Shown here piece by piece: positions 15,919 to 23,678 of a stretch of DNA of 26,896 bases. Location: contig DDFE01000145.1 in NCBI GenBank assembly GCA_002336985.1, positions 3,356 to 30,251 of the forward strand. Direction: 5' to 3'. The DNA is from Sphingomonadales bacterium UBA1936 (GTDB lineage Bacteria; Pseudomonadota; Alphaproteobacteria; Sphingomonadales; Sphingomonadaceae). Made by a program: the position numbers and the translations under genes. The notes below the pieces were generated by a model. It saw nothing but the letters and a program-made list of their open reading frames with translations, made no database searches and had not been told where the DNA came from. Each line of letters begins with the position of its first letter. Position 1 is the stretch's first letter.

Positions 15919-17440
15919 ATTGACCCCAGGCATCGGCGAATTCCCGGACGAGCACCTGATTGTCGAGGCGATTCACCGGCGTGGGACGGCGAGCCATGTC
16001 CGGCGGAAAATCGAACAGCCGCTGATCGATTGCCGGTGTCAGGAACCGGCCATTGAAGATGCGGGCCTGTGTGGGGATGGTGTCCGGCGACGCGAGAACG
16101 AAGCCCCATTCGCCAAAGCTCGGCACATAGACATGGTAGCCGCGGGTCTGGAAGCCGGCTGCTTCGAGCGTGGAGGCAACCGTCCAGTAGGCCATGGGAG
16201 CGACGAGCGGGGACGTACTCTGCACGACCACCATCCCCCCAGGTGCAACGAGCTTGCGCACGGCGCGATAGAATGTGTCGGTGTAGAGCTTGCCCACCGA
16301 ATAATCGACGGGATCGGGGAAATCGATGATGATCGCGTCGTACTGGCCCCGCGCTTCGGGGACCCAGCGAAACCCGTCCGCGTTGATGACCGTCATGCGC
16401 CGGTCGGTCAGCGAACCCCCGTTGAGGCGCGCCAGCATCCCGGTGCCGGTAAACAGGCTCGTCATCTCTCCGTCGAGATCGACCAGGGTCAGCCGCTCGA
16501 CACTGGCATGCTTGAGCACCTCCCGTGCGGCGAGACCGTCGCCGCCGCCTAGGATCAGCACGTTGCGCGGATTTGCGACGCGGCCGAGCGCGGGATGCAC
16601 CAATGCTTCGTGGTAGCGGTATTCGTCGCGCGAGGAAAACTGGAGGTTGCCGTTGAGGTACAGCCGCACGTCGTTGTCGCGCCGGGTTATGACGATGCGC
16701 TGGTACTTGCTGGAAACGGCATAGATGACCGGCTCTCCATAGCTCGCAACCTCTGCCCAGCGCTGAAGCCGGTCGGAAGCCGCAAACCCTGCACAAAGGG
16801 CGAGCAGGACAAGGACCGCCGTGATCTTTTCGGCGCGGTAGCCGGCGGCGCGCGGCAAGGTTACGAGAAGCGCCAGGGCCACGGCCGCATTGAAGATGCC
16901 GAACATGAAGCCGGTCCGGATCATGCCGAGATGCGGCATGAGCAGCAGCGGAAACAACAGGCTGGCGACGAGTGCGCCGACATAGTCGAATGTCAGGACG
17001 TTCGACACGGTCTCGCGGAAATCGAAGCCCCGGAGAATGCGGATCAGCAAGGGGATTTCGAGCCCGACCAAGAAGCCGATCGCGACGACCAGGCCATAAA
17101 GCGCGACGCGAAAATGCTCGACGACCGGGAAGAGAAGGAACAGCGCCCCGGCGGAGCACCCGCCAAGCAGCGCGATCAGCAGTTCGACGCGCACGAACAG
17201 GCGGAGTTCGTCGCGCTTCACATAGCGCGAGCACCAGCTCCCCAGTCCCATGGCGAACAGATAGCTGCCGATGACGGTCGAGAATTGCGTGACGCTGTCG
17301 CCGAGCAGGTAGCTTGCGAGCGTGCTGGCAAGAAGTTCGTAGACCAGTCCGCACGTCGAGACGACGAATGCAGAGGCCAGCAGCGCCGCGGTCGGCGCCG
17401 AAGCACGGGTCCTGGGACTGGCGGGATCGTCCTCAGCCAT
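15908..17440 (-). CDS. membrane-embedded polyamine aminopropyltransferase (spermidine synthase-like)
   Basis: This 510-residue protein fuses about seven membrane spans (roughly residues 16-222) to a C-terminal spermidine synthase-like domain. In the catalytic part are RDEYRYHEALVHPAL (271-285), the AdoMet-type binding motif LGGGDG (297-302), VDLD at 320-323 for the ribose, and YDAIIIDFPDP (367-377). Its Asp373 corresponds to the Asp of the usual DSxDP motif; here the motif is DFPDP. The domain should place the aminopropyl group of decarboxylated AdoMet on an amine at the inner face of the membrane. The ATG at 17440 overlaps the DUF350 gene by 8 bp; an upstream GTG at 17491 would overlap more. 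With speD and an amine oxidase next to it, a polyamine role is likely. The acceptor could be putrescine, another amine or a membrane component. Confidence 0.88.
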   Translation of the reverse strand: MAEDDPASPRTRASAPTAALLASAFVVSTCGLVYELLASTLASYLLGDSVTQFSTVIGSYLFAMGLGSWCSRYVKRDELRLFVRVELLIALLGGCSAGALFLLFPVVEHFRVALYGLVVAIGFLVGLEIPLLIRILRGFDFRETVSNVLTFDYVGALVASLLFPLLLMPHLGMIRTGFMFGIFNAAVALALLVTLPRAAGYRAEKITAVLVLLALCAGFAASDRLQRWAEVASYGEPVIYAVSSKYQRIVITRRDNDVRLYLNGNLQFSSRDEYRYHEALVHPALGRVANPRNVLILGGGDGLAAREVLKHASVERLTLVDLDGEMTSLFTGTGMLARLNGGSLTDRRMTVINADGFRWVPEARGQYDAIIIDFPDPVDYSVGKLYTDTFYRAVRKLVAPGGMVVVQSTSPLVAPMAYWTVASTLEAAGFQTRGYHVYVPSFGEWGFVLASPDTIPTQARIFNGRFLTPAIDQRLFDFPPDMARRPTPVNRLDNQVLVREFADAWGQYEG

Positions 17441-17645
17441 GGATTGCGGCAGAGACGATGATCGCGAGCCCGATCGCAACGGCTCCCGCAAAGATCGCCA
17501 CGGCGACGTTCTGCTTTTTTTCGATCTCGTCCCAGAGCTTGCCCGGGGTCAGCATGTCGAGGATTACGAAGCCGGCGACGAAGACGATGATGCCGATCGC
17601 CGAATAAAGCAGCGTGCTGAGCACGGCGGGTAAGGTGGTGACCAT
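17433..17645 (-). CDS. DUF350 family small inner-membrane protein
   Basis: A 70-residue protein with two predicted membrane spans (about residues 5-31 and 47-68). They are joined by a charged loop TPGKLWDEIEKKQN that includes the KLWDEI-type segment recurring in DUF350 (YjfL-like) proteins. DUF350 proteins often occur in gene clusters with polyamine enzymes and with SPFH, PspA or DUF4178 proteins, but their biochemical job is not known. The gene sits between the 48-residue membrane protein (10-bp gap) and the aminopropyltransferase (8-bp overlap). It may be a membrane partner of that enzyme; this is inference. Confidence 0.82.
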   Translation of the reverse strand: MVTTLPAVLSTLLYSAIGIIVFVAGFVILDMLTPGKLWDEIEKKQNVAVAIFAGAVAIGLAIIVSAAIHG

Positions 17646-17655
17646 TGTCTTCTCC

Positions 17656-17802
17656 CTATTTGTGGTTCGGACCGTAGAATCCGGACGGCGTCCGCGCCCG
17701 GCCCCCTTCGGCGAAGGGTGACCAGGCGTGGTAATTCGTGGCCATGAACATAAGGACGATGCCCATGCACCAGAGGGCGTAGAGGAACGTGCGTAGCGTC
17801 AT
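17656..17802 (-). CDS. 48-residue single-span membrane protein of unknown function
   Basis: The ATG at 17802 overlaps the stop of the preceding DUF4178 gene (ATGA), and the ORF ends 10 bp before the DUF350 gene. This spacing matches the rest of the operon, so it is very likely translated. It encodes MTLRTFLYALWCMGIVLMF and further residues, forming one membrane span (about 6-26). A soluble tail rich in Gly, Arg and Pro ends GFYGPNHK. The protein is too short for family assignment and I do not recognise it. The tail probably faces the periplasm if the short positive N-terminus is cytosolic. It may be a small subunit of a membrane complex formed with its neighbours. Confidence 0.72.
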   Translation of the reverse strand: MTLRTFLYALWCMGIVLMFMATNYHAWSPFAEGGRARTPSGFYGPNHK

Positions 17803-19121
17803 TCGTCGCTTCCCAGGCTGAAATCGCTTTCTTCGCGGCGCGCTTTTTCGAAGTTCAAATGCCGCCACAATGCGAACGCCAGGGGAAGTGCTGCAAGCAC
17901 CCACGCGATGAGCAGGTTCGAAATATACAGCACGCCGTGGCTCACCTCGATGTTCAGCTGCGGCGAACTCGAAGCAGTCATCCAGCTCCAGTCAAAACCG
18001 TTTGCGATGGGCGATTCAGTCCAGCGGTTTCCCTTGTAATCGATCACCAGGTCGTATGTGCCCGCAGGAACGCTTGCGATCGAGATGGTCGAGCGGCGCG
18101 AACCCTCCGTCCACGCCCCGTCAGAATCGCGTCCGGCGTAGCGCTCGGCGGCGCCGTAACCCTCGAACACTTGCTGGGTCCGGCGGTCGACAAGGCTGTA
18201 GTCGAGATCGACCCAGCCATTTTCGAGCACGGGAACCTCGGCTGCCACCTGCACGCGCTCGTAAGGCCGTGACAGGGTGATGGGGCCAAGGGTCGCGCTT
18301 TGCTCGCGTCCATCGGAGGCAATGGGAAAATTGCCGGAGATTGCGCTTTCGGATCCGCCGAAGACGAACGCAATCAGGAATAAGAACGCGAACGCGATGC
18401 CGAAAATCTTGAAACCGCTCTTCAGCCAGGCGCCATGCGGTGATGGCTGGTGTGGCAGGGGCGGCCAGACGTAATCCGGCGAGACTCCGAAGGCGCCGCT
18501 TATTTCCCCAGGCGGAAGCCACCGGCTGAGCGTCCAGCTGATCTCGTTGCCGCTTTCCTCACGCGACAGCATTACGCCCGGGCGCACCCAGTCGCTGGTC
18601 TTGACCTCTTCGCCAACCGAAACGCGCCAGTAGAATTCGCCCAGGACATAATCGACCTGCGCGCGGCCATTCGAAAAAAAGCGGCCATATGTCTCGCCGC
18701 CGACCTGCAGCGTATCGAACGACTGGAAGCGCGGCGTTACCGTGAGCAGTTCGCCCAGGCTCCAGCCGTCGCGGACGTTCACGAGCCAGCGATACCCGTA
18801 ATAGGGATTGAACAGCAGGTATTCTTCCCAGCCGTACGCCTTGTTTTCCGATCTCCGCAGGTATCCGATCGCTTCCCATTCGATGCCATCGAGCACGCCG
18901 CGCGCGCCGAGCGGAATGTCGATTTCCCTGCCGGCCCGATTGTGTTCGGTGATGAGCTTGACCTGCGGGCTGTCCACATCGAGCATCGATCCGCAGTACT
19001 GGCAGGCGACGTGCACCGTATATCCGGCCGCGCGGATCTGGACGCTTCCCCCGCAGGAGGGGCAGGTTATTGCGCGAACCGCGGGTGCTGCCTGTGCGTC
19101 GATACCCGGATCAGGCGGCAT
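17799..19121 (-). CDS. membrane-anchored zinc-ribbon protein with DUF4178 domain
   Basis: A 440-residue protein. An N-terminal zinc ribbon has CPSCGG (Cys20, Cys23) and CQYCG (Cys40, Cys43). A DUF4178-type beta-rich region follows, with DIPLGARGVLDGIEWEAIGYL, and then a YGWEEYLLFNPYYGYRWLV stretch (quoted in part). A membrane span lies near residues 238-255. Next is a region of about 130 residues with strand-rich sequence, including PAGTYDLVIDYKG, probably exposed in the periplasm. A second span lies near 395-412, followed by a charged cytosolic tail. The ATG at 19121 overlaps the previous gene by 11 bp; a GTG at 19160 is a less likely longer start. DUF4178 proteins have no known activity but recur beside SPFH, DUF350 and polyamine genes. 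The arrangement suggests a scaffold or sensor linking cytosol and periplasm. Confidence 0.78.
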   Translation of the reverse strand: MPPDPGIDAQAAPAVRAITCPSCGGSVQIRAAGYTVHVACQYCGSMLDVDSPQVKLITEHNRAGREIDIPLGARGVLDGIEWEAIGYLRRSENKAYGWEEYLLFNPYYGYRWLVNVRDGWSLGELLTVTPRFQSFDTLQVGGETYGRFFSNGRAQVDYVLGEFYWRVSVGEEVKTSDWVRPGVMLSREESGNEISWTLSRWLPPGEISGAFGVSPDYVWPPLPHQPSPHGAWLKSGFKIFGIAFAFLFLIAFVFGGSESAISGNFPIASDGREQSATLGPITLSRPYERVQVAAEVPVLENGWVDLDYSLVDRRTQQVFEGYGAAERYAGRDSDGAWTEGSRRSTISIASVPAGTYDLVIDYKGNRWTESPIANGFDWSWMTASSSPQLNIEVSHGVLYISNLLIAWVLAALPLAFALWRHLNFEKARREESDFSLGSDE

Positions 19122-19785
19122 AAGCGGGCGTGGCCCATCCTTCCATGACGCGAAGTCCACGCGGTTGGAGTTCGGCGAGAGTCACATATCGCCCTTGGTA
19201 GAGCGACGTTCCTTGCTCATCGCGTTGAACCGAGACGCATTCGCCATCGCGTCCGCGCAAGTCGACGCTGTAGAGCTTTAGCCCGGGCTTTGGAACGAAG
19301 GGCAGCTCTCCCTCGGAGGTCAGGCAGGTGACATCGCGTGCATCTCCGACGAAAAGCTTCTGTTTGGCGATTTGGACTTCGTGGCCCGGTATTACTTCGC
19401 CGCCACTTGCGATGGTTTTGAGAATGCCAATGGGCGCCCTTTCCATGGGGCTTTCCCGAAGCAGCATGAACTGTCCCATGGCCTCGCCCAGCCAGGCGGT
19501 GCTGCCGTCGTCGAACAACAGGAACCACTCGTTCCAGGCGCCATCGGTCCAGGACCAGCGGATGCGGCCGATGACCTCGAATCCCGCACCGTCGGCACGC
19601 CCCTTCATGCCGATCTGCACCGGACTGACATCGAACGGAAGCGCCGCGGTCTTTCCAGCCACGGCAACGCCGGAATCGCTGCGCACCAGCAACGTCTGGC
19701 AGTAATCGCAGACGCGCGCCGGAAGCGCCGCCGATCGAAAGAGAACGTCGGCACCGCAGTTCGGGCAAGGCAGAGCCACACTCAT
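19111..19785 (-). CDS. soluble zinc-ribbon DUF4178-domain protein
   Basis: This 224-residue protein has an N-terminal zinc ribbon CPNC (Cys7, Cys10) and CDYC (Cys26, Cys29). A DUF4178-like domain follows with PVQIGMKGRADGAGFEVIGRIRW, then WNEWFLLFDDGSTAWLGEAMG (both quoted in part). It lacks the membrane spans of its larger neighbour, so it is probably cytosolic. The start at 19785 lies 5 bp after the SPFH stop. The frame remains open far upstream, but only as a shadow of the SPFH gene. The two DUF4178 proteins share the zinc ribbon and the loop GxGFEVIGxIRW / DGIEWEAIGYLRR. They may form a hetero-pair, or the smaller may cap the SPFH assembly. Function unknown. Confidence 0.78.
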   Translation of the reverse strand: MSVALPCPNCGADVLFRSAALPARVCDYCQTLLVRSDSGVAVAGKTAALPFDVSPVQIGMKGRADGAGFEVIGRIRWSWTDGAWNEWFLLFDDGSTAWLGEAMGQFMLLRESPMERAPIGILKTIASGGEVIPGHEVQIAKQKLFVGDARDVTCLTSEGELPFVPKPGLKLYSVDLRGRDGECVSVQRDEQGTSLYQGRYVTLAELQPRGLRVMEGWATPAYAA

Positions 19786-19790
19786 CGTGG

Positions 19791-20783
19791 TCAGCGAATT
19801 CGGCTCAGCAATTCGGTCTTTTTCGCGTCGAATTCGTCTTGGGACAGCGCGCCGATCGTCAGCAGCTTGTGAAGTTTCTCGATCTGCACATATGCATCCT
19901 CGCTCGCAACTGCCGGCGTCATTGATCCCGCGCTCGTCATGGCCCCCGCCATGGCCTGGCCGATCGCCATGCCGGCGGCCATGCCCGCCCCGGCACCGGC
20001 CACGCCGCCAGGCTGGGCCGCGGCCGTCTCGATCGCTGCACCGCTCTGAAAGCGAATGAAGTTGTCCAGGTCGCCGACCACGCGCATCGAGCTCGCTTTG
20101 TCGAGATAGGTCTGCACCTCTTCGGGCAATGACAGGCTTTCGATGAAGAAGCTGCGGCAGCTCAAGCCCCAATACGCCAATGCCGGCTCGACAGCTTTCT
20201 TCAGCGTCTCGGAAAGCGCCGCCTGGTTGGCCGCAAGGTCGAGGAAAGCGATTTCGCCGGTACCGAGCGTAGAGGCGATCGCGGTCGCGATGGCGCCGCG
20301 AAGCTGGGGTTCGATATCTGCGACCGTCATGCGTTCGAGCGATCCCATCATCTTGACGGCAAAGTCGGGAACGCTCTCGATCCGAAACGAATAGGATCCG
20401 AAAGCGCGAATGCGCAGCGGGCCGAAATCCCTGTCGCGGACAGTGATGGGTTGCGTGGTTCCCCATTTCAGCCCCGCCTGCTCTTTCAGGCTGTAGAACT
20501 GGACATCCGCCTTGAACGGCGATGCAAAGCCCTTGTCCCAGTTCATCAGTGCCGTGAGCAACGGCAGATTGGCCGTTTCGAGCGTGTACATCCCGGGCTG
20601 GAATGCGTCCGCCAATTGGCCCTCGTTGTAGAACAGCGCCGTCTGGCCGCTCCTCACCGTCAGCTGGGCACCATTCTGTATCTCGCGATCCGCCATGGGA
20701 TAGCGGATCGCGAGCACGCCAGGTTCATCGACCCAGTCGATGACGTCCACGAACTGCTTCGAAAGAAAATCGAATACACCCAT
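19791..20783 (-). CDS. SPFH-domain protein with C-terminal SHOCT-like segment
   Basis: A 330-residue protein of the bacterial SPFH subgroup related to YdjI and virion-core-like proteins. The N-terminal part (MGVFDFLSKQF, then VLAIRYPMADREIQNGAQL and VRSGQTALFYNEGQ) matches that subgroup. No clear membrane span is seen, so membrane contact is probably peripheral. A Gly/Ala-rich linker (about 255-290) leads to a helical tail YVQIEKLHKLLTIGALSQDEF followed by DAKKTELL, the pattern of a SHOCT domain. AGAGGG lies 6 nt before the ATG. SPFH proteins oligomerise into membrane-associated scaffolds. As first gene of the operon it could organise the membrane enzymes that follow. It starts 82 bp after the stop of the upstream exported-protein gene, so the operon promoter may lie in that gap or further upstream. 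Confidence 0.88.
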   Translation of the reverse strand: MGVFDFLSKQFVDVIDWVDEPGVLAIRYPMADREIQNGAQLTVRSGQTALFYNEGQLADAFQPGMYTLETANLPLLTALMNWDKGFASPFKADVQFYSLKEQAGLKWGTTQPITVRDRDFGPLRIRAFGSYSFRIESVPDFAVKMMGSLERMTVADIEPQLRGAIATAIASTLGTGEIAFLDLAANQAALSETLKKAVEPALAYWGLSCRSFFIESLSLPEEVQTYLDKASSMRVVGDLDNFIRFQSGAAIETAAAQPGGVAGAGAGMAAGMAIGQAMAGAMTSAGSMTPAVASEDAYVQIEKLHKLLTIGALSQDEFDAKKTELLSRIR

Positions 20784-20865
20784 ATCAACCCTCTCACCCG
20801 CGTCGAGTACGGATACTGAAGAGGCGTCGATTCCAGAAGGTTTATTTTTTACGGTTACATGCCGG

Positions 20866-23457
20866 TCAAGTAATCCAGCTGCTCAACTGATCGAATTTCC
20901 ACTGCCCCTTCACGCGGCGCATGAGATAGGTGCCGCCAGCCCATCCGGTAGACCATTTGACGAAGCCACGATTGCGTTCCCGGTTGAAGGTGATCGGCGG
21001 TAGCTCCACGGCATGAAAATCGGGCGTAAACCGCTGCATGGCCGCGATATCGTTTGCATCATACACGATCATCTGCCGACCAGGGCGCAGGCAGAGGTAA
21101 TCGTTCGGATCGCCGAGGATGAACAGGGGGCGTTCGGCGGACGCCGCAGCACGCTTCCATCCCGAAAAAATGTCGCCGGACGAACGATCGGTCGGCTCCA
21201 CAATCGCGGCAGCGCTGGGATCGAAAAGCTTTCCGAGCAGTGCGGCGCGCGCCTCGCGCTCCGGCGATACTGGACCCTTGCACATCGAACGGTCGTCGCT
21301 TCCGACCACGAAAGGCGTTGCTCCGGCGGCTTTGGGCTTGTCCAGCAACAGATGTCGAGCAGCGATGTCGGTCAGGCCGTCTCCATCGCTGTCCTTGCGC
21401 AACGCCTCGAGCGGGATTTCCAGATAAAGGCCGGTGGCGCGCCGGCGTGTCCGTAATCCGACTGGAGGATAGGTAATGGACGCGGTGTCGATCTCCGCGA
21501 TGTCGACGGCCAGGTGGATCGTGTCGCCCGAGAGAAGCGGCATGCGCGACCGGGCGACGACGACATATGGAAACCGGTCGGCCAGGCCCGTGTAAAGCGG
21601 AGGTTGCCAATGCGCCCCGCCGTCGTTCGACAGATGAATCCAGTAGCCGCCCTGCGACAGTTCACCGGTCGGATCGAGCGTCTGCGACACACTGACGGCA
21701 ATGGCGCGAGTGCCCGAATGCTCCGCGCGGACAAGGGAGTACCCCCCAGGCAACGCGGCAAACTTGCTCTTTGTCGTTGCGCTGGCCGGGCCGCGAAGGG
21801 ATTCGGGGACCGGGTGCTCGATGTAGCCGGGAGTAACAGGAATTACCGTGGCACGGCCCGGTCGCGGCAGTTCCGTGCCCGTGGCGTGTGCGCCAAAGAG
21901 TTTTGCGGATTCCGCTTCGAAGGCGGCGCGCGCGGGGGCGAATCCGGGCACGAGCCGAGCGAGAACAGTGTCAGCCAGCGTCCTGTCGTCCGCATCGCCC
22001 GATCCCTGATCGAGGTCGGCCGAAGCAGCCGCCCATTTACGCGCATCGGCGCATAGACCACCGAACTGGTCGTCGGGAAATGCCCGGCATTTGATATCGG
22101 CATTGATCCACGTACCACCATCGTTATCGCTCAGCGTGGTCTCGGCGATGAAATAAGGATCTTCGCCGGGATGATTGAGCACATGATCCAAAACCAGCGC
22201 GTAGGTCGGAAGGCGGTTCGAATCGCTGCAGGACGACCGCTTCTCCGCCACGGCGTCGAATTCGCACTCGGCAGTCCTTCGGGCAGCCGCCAAGCCAGGT
22301 AATGTTGCGATCAGCTGTCGTGCTTCCGCGTCACGGCGGGCAAGAGTCAGCGCTTCTGCAACCTTGTAAATAGGAGCAGATGTCGGGACATCTGTCTCGA
22401 CCGCCGGATCAGGTTCGCGGTGTGCGATTGCGGGACGGGCTGCAACAGCCTTGCGTTCCTTGCCGCCGGCCGCTTTACCTCCAAGATCTTCGATCAGGGA
22501 TTCGGCTGCGTCGGTCGCTGCATCGACGGCGTCGGCGGCCGCTGCAACCTCGTCTGCGGTCGGTCTTTCACTGCTCCGCCCGTAGGCGCTGCCACTTTCA
22601 CCCCTGAACGTCATCGTCAGGCCGTCGACGGTTGCGCGTTTCAAAGGAGTATCGCGCGCTGCGAGGATTCTGCTGCGCCGGTCTGGCGGCAACGCATCGA
22701 GCAGTGCCAGTGCCTTCGTTTCCATGCCGGCCTTGAACAACTGTTCCAGATAACGTTGCCAGAGGAGCGCGGATAACCGCGGCCGATCCGGCTCTGCGAT
22801 ACGTGCCAGCGCTTCGGGGCTCGTCAGCCAACTGTATAGCGGTAACGCTTGGCGCAGTGTCAGCCCTCCATAGCCTGCGACACGGATGAGAGCGGGCATT
22901 GCGCGATCAGGGACCGCCAGCGCGGCGCGCAGGAAGTTTCCGGTACAGGTTGCGGTGTCCGCAATCAGGTTGGCGTCCGCTACCGCATTGGTGGACCCGG
23001 CCATCAGCGAATCGAAATCCGTCGCCGAACATGAGAGCGGTCCCCGGGCCGCCTCGAGTGCCTCCGTGGCGATCGCGAGGCCCAGCGGCATGTTACGAAC
23101 CGCCGGCAGTATTTTCAGCACATCGTCGCGGACCGCCGATTGCCAACGGCTGTCCTCCCGGACATCGTAAACCCGCGATTGCGCGATTATCCACGCGTTG
23201 GCCAGGCTGCGCATCTGATCGGCCGTGAAACCGTATTTTGCTGCGATCTTTTCGGAAGCACGTGCGACGGAGCTTTTCTTCAGTTCGGCTCGGAGATCGG
23301 CCTCCCACTCGTTCAGTCCGGCGGGCGGATAAAACCTGCTCGTTACGCTCGAAGTCAAAACGCTTTTTACGTCGCTGGCGGTCGCGGCGACTGTCTGCGC
23401 ATCGGCTGCAGTTCCTGCCACGAGAAACGCAACAACTGCCAGAATTCGTAATGACAT
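20866..23457 (-). CDS. large exported protein of unknown function with Asp-box-like and calcium-binding-like motifs
   Basis: A 863-residue protein with a signal peptide (ending AGTAADAQ), hence periplasmic or secreted. The start at 23457 has GGGAG 6 nt upstream and begins the signal peptide directly; an upstream ATG at 23478 is less likely. The N-terminal half is largely helical and Ala-rich (acidic Ala-rich linker around 310-340). The C-terminal half appears beta-rich. It contains SNDGGAHW (610-617), which fits the Asp-box pattern S-x-D-x-G-x-x-W, and DSDGDGLTD (689-697), a calcium-binding-type loop as in EF-hand or thrombospondin-3 repeats. I do not recognise the family. Being 82 bp upstream of the SPFH gene on the same strand, it may be co-expressed with the polyamine operon, but that link is not shown. 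Confidence 0.75.
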   Translation of the reverse strand: MSLRILAVVAFLVAGTAADAQTVAATASDVKSVLTSSVTSRFYPPAGLNEWEADLRAELKKSSVARASEKIAAKYGFTADQMRSLANAWIIAQSRVYDVREDSRWQSAVRDDVLKILPAVRNMPLGLAIATEALEAARGPLSCSATDFDSLMAGSTNAVADANLIADTATCTGNFLRAALAVPDRAMPALIRVAGYGGLTLRQALPLYSWLTSPEALARIAEPDRPRLSALLWQRYLEQLFKAGMETKALALLDALPPDRRSRILAARDTPLKRATVDGLTMTFRGESGSAYGRSSERPTADEVAAAADAVDAATDAAESLIEDLGGKAAGGKERKAVAARPAIAHREPDPAVETDVPTSAPIYKVAEALTLARRDAEARQLIATLPGLAAARRTAECEFDAVAEKRSSCSDSNRLPTYALVLDHVLNHPGEDPYFIAETTLSDNDGGTWINADIKCRAFPDDQFGGLCADARKWAAASADLDQGSGDADDRTLADTVLARLVPGFAPARAAFEAESAKLFGAHATGTELPRPGRATVIPVTPGYIEHPVPESLRGPASATTKSKFAALPGGYSLVRAEHSGTRAIAVSVSQTLDPTGELSQGGYWIHLSNDGGAHWQPPLYTGLADRFPYVVVARSRMPLLSGDTIHLAVDIAEIDTASITYPPVGLRTRRRATGLYLEIPLEALRKDSDGDGLTDIAARHLLLDKPKAAGATPFVVGSDDRSMCKGPVSPEREARAALLGKLFDPSAAAIVEPTDRSSGDIFSGWKRAAASAERPLFILGDPNDYLCLRPGRQMIVYDANDIAAMQRFTPDFHAVELPPITFNRERNRGFVKWSTGWAGGTYLMRRVKGQWKFDQLSSWIT

Positions 23458-23541
23458 CCCTGCTCCCGAAGCGATCACTTCAGCGAAAAGGTGCGCCGAA
23501 CGCGCCAGAGAGACAAGGGCCTCGTCAAAGCGACTCGCGAA

Positions 23542-23561
23542 ACACTGGCGGCGTTCAGTGT
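23542..23561. repeat. inverted repeat downstream of the uronate operon
   Basis: ACACTG and CAGTGT form a perfect 6-bp inverted repeat with an 8-nt centre, in the gap between uxuB and the exported-protein gene. It could be a weak transcript-end hairpin for the uronate operon. However, only three T residues follow on the minus strand, so a Rho-independent terminator is not established. An operator for the downstream gene is equally possible. The remainder of 23458-23590 shows no clear promoter. Confidence 0.25.
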
Positions 23562-23590
23562 GTTAGGGGTCCTGAACTTTTCCTTCGATA

Positions 23591-23676
23591 TCAGCGTCGT
23601 GAGGTGTCGAATTCCTGCGGCTTCAGATCGATGAGGGGCGGACGGACGGGGCCGGGATAATCTCGTCCGGGAAAAA
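23591..23676 (-). pseudogene. possible decayed gene end after uxuB
   Basis: After the uxuB stop the minus strand stays open for 29 codons. They read like a protein C-terminus (DVFPGRDYPGPV, then RPPLIDLKPQEFDTSRR) and end in TGA, but there is no in-frame ATG, GTG or TTG. An ATG overlapping the uxuB stop opens a different frame that stops after 19 codons and covers the same bases. A frameshifted or truncated remnant of a third uronate gene would explain both. Chance is also possible at this length. I do not recognise the encoded sequence. Confidence 0.2.
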
Positions 23677-23678
23677 CG

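Noticed and set aside
19786..20466. Upstream extension of the small DUF4178 protein to 451 residues
   Set aside because: The extra part overlaps the SPFH gene in another frame and reads as Arg-rich shadow sequence. The zinc ribbon begins right after the ATG at 19785.
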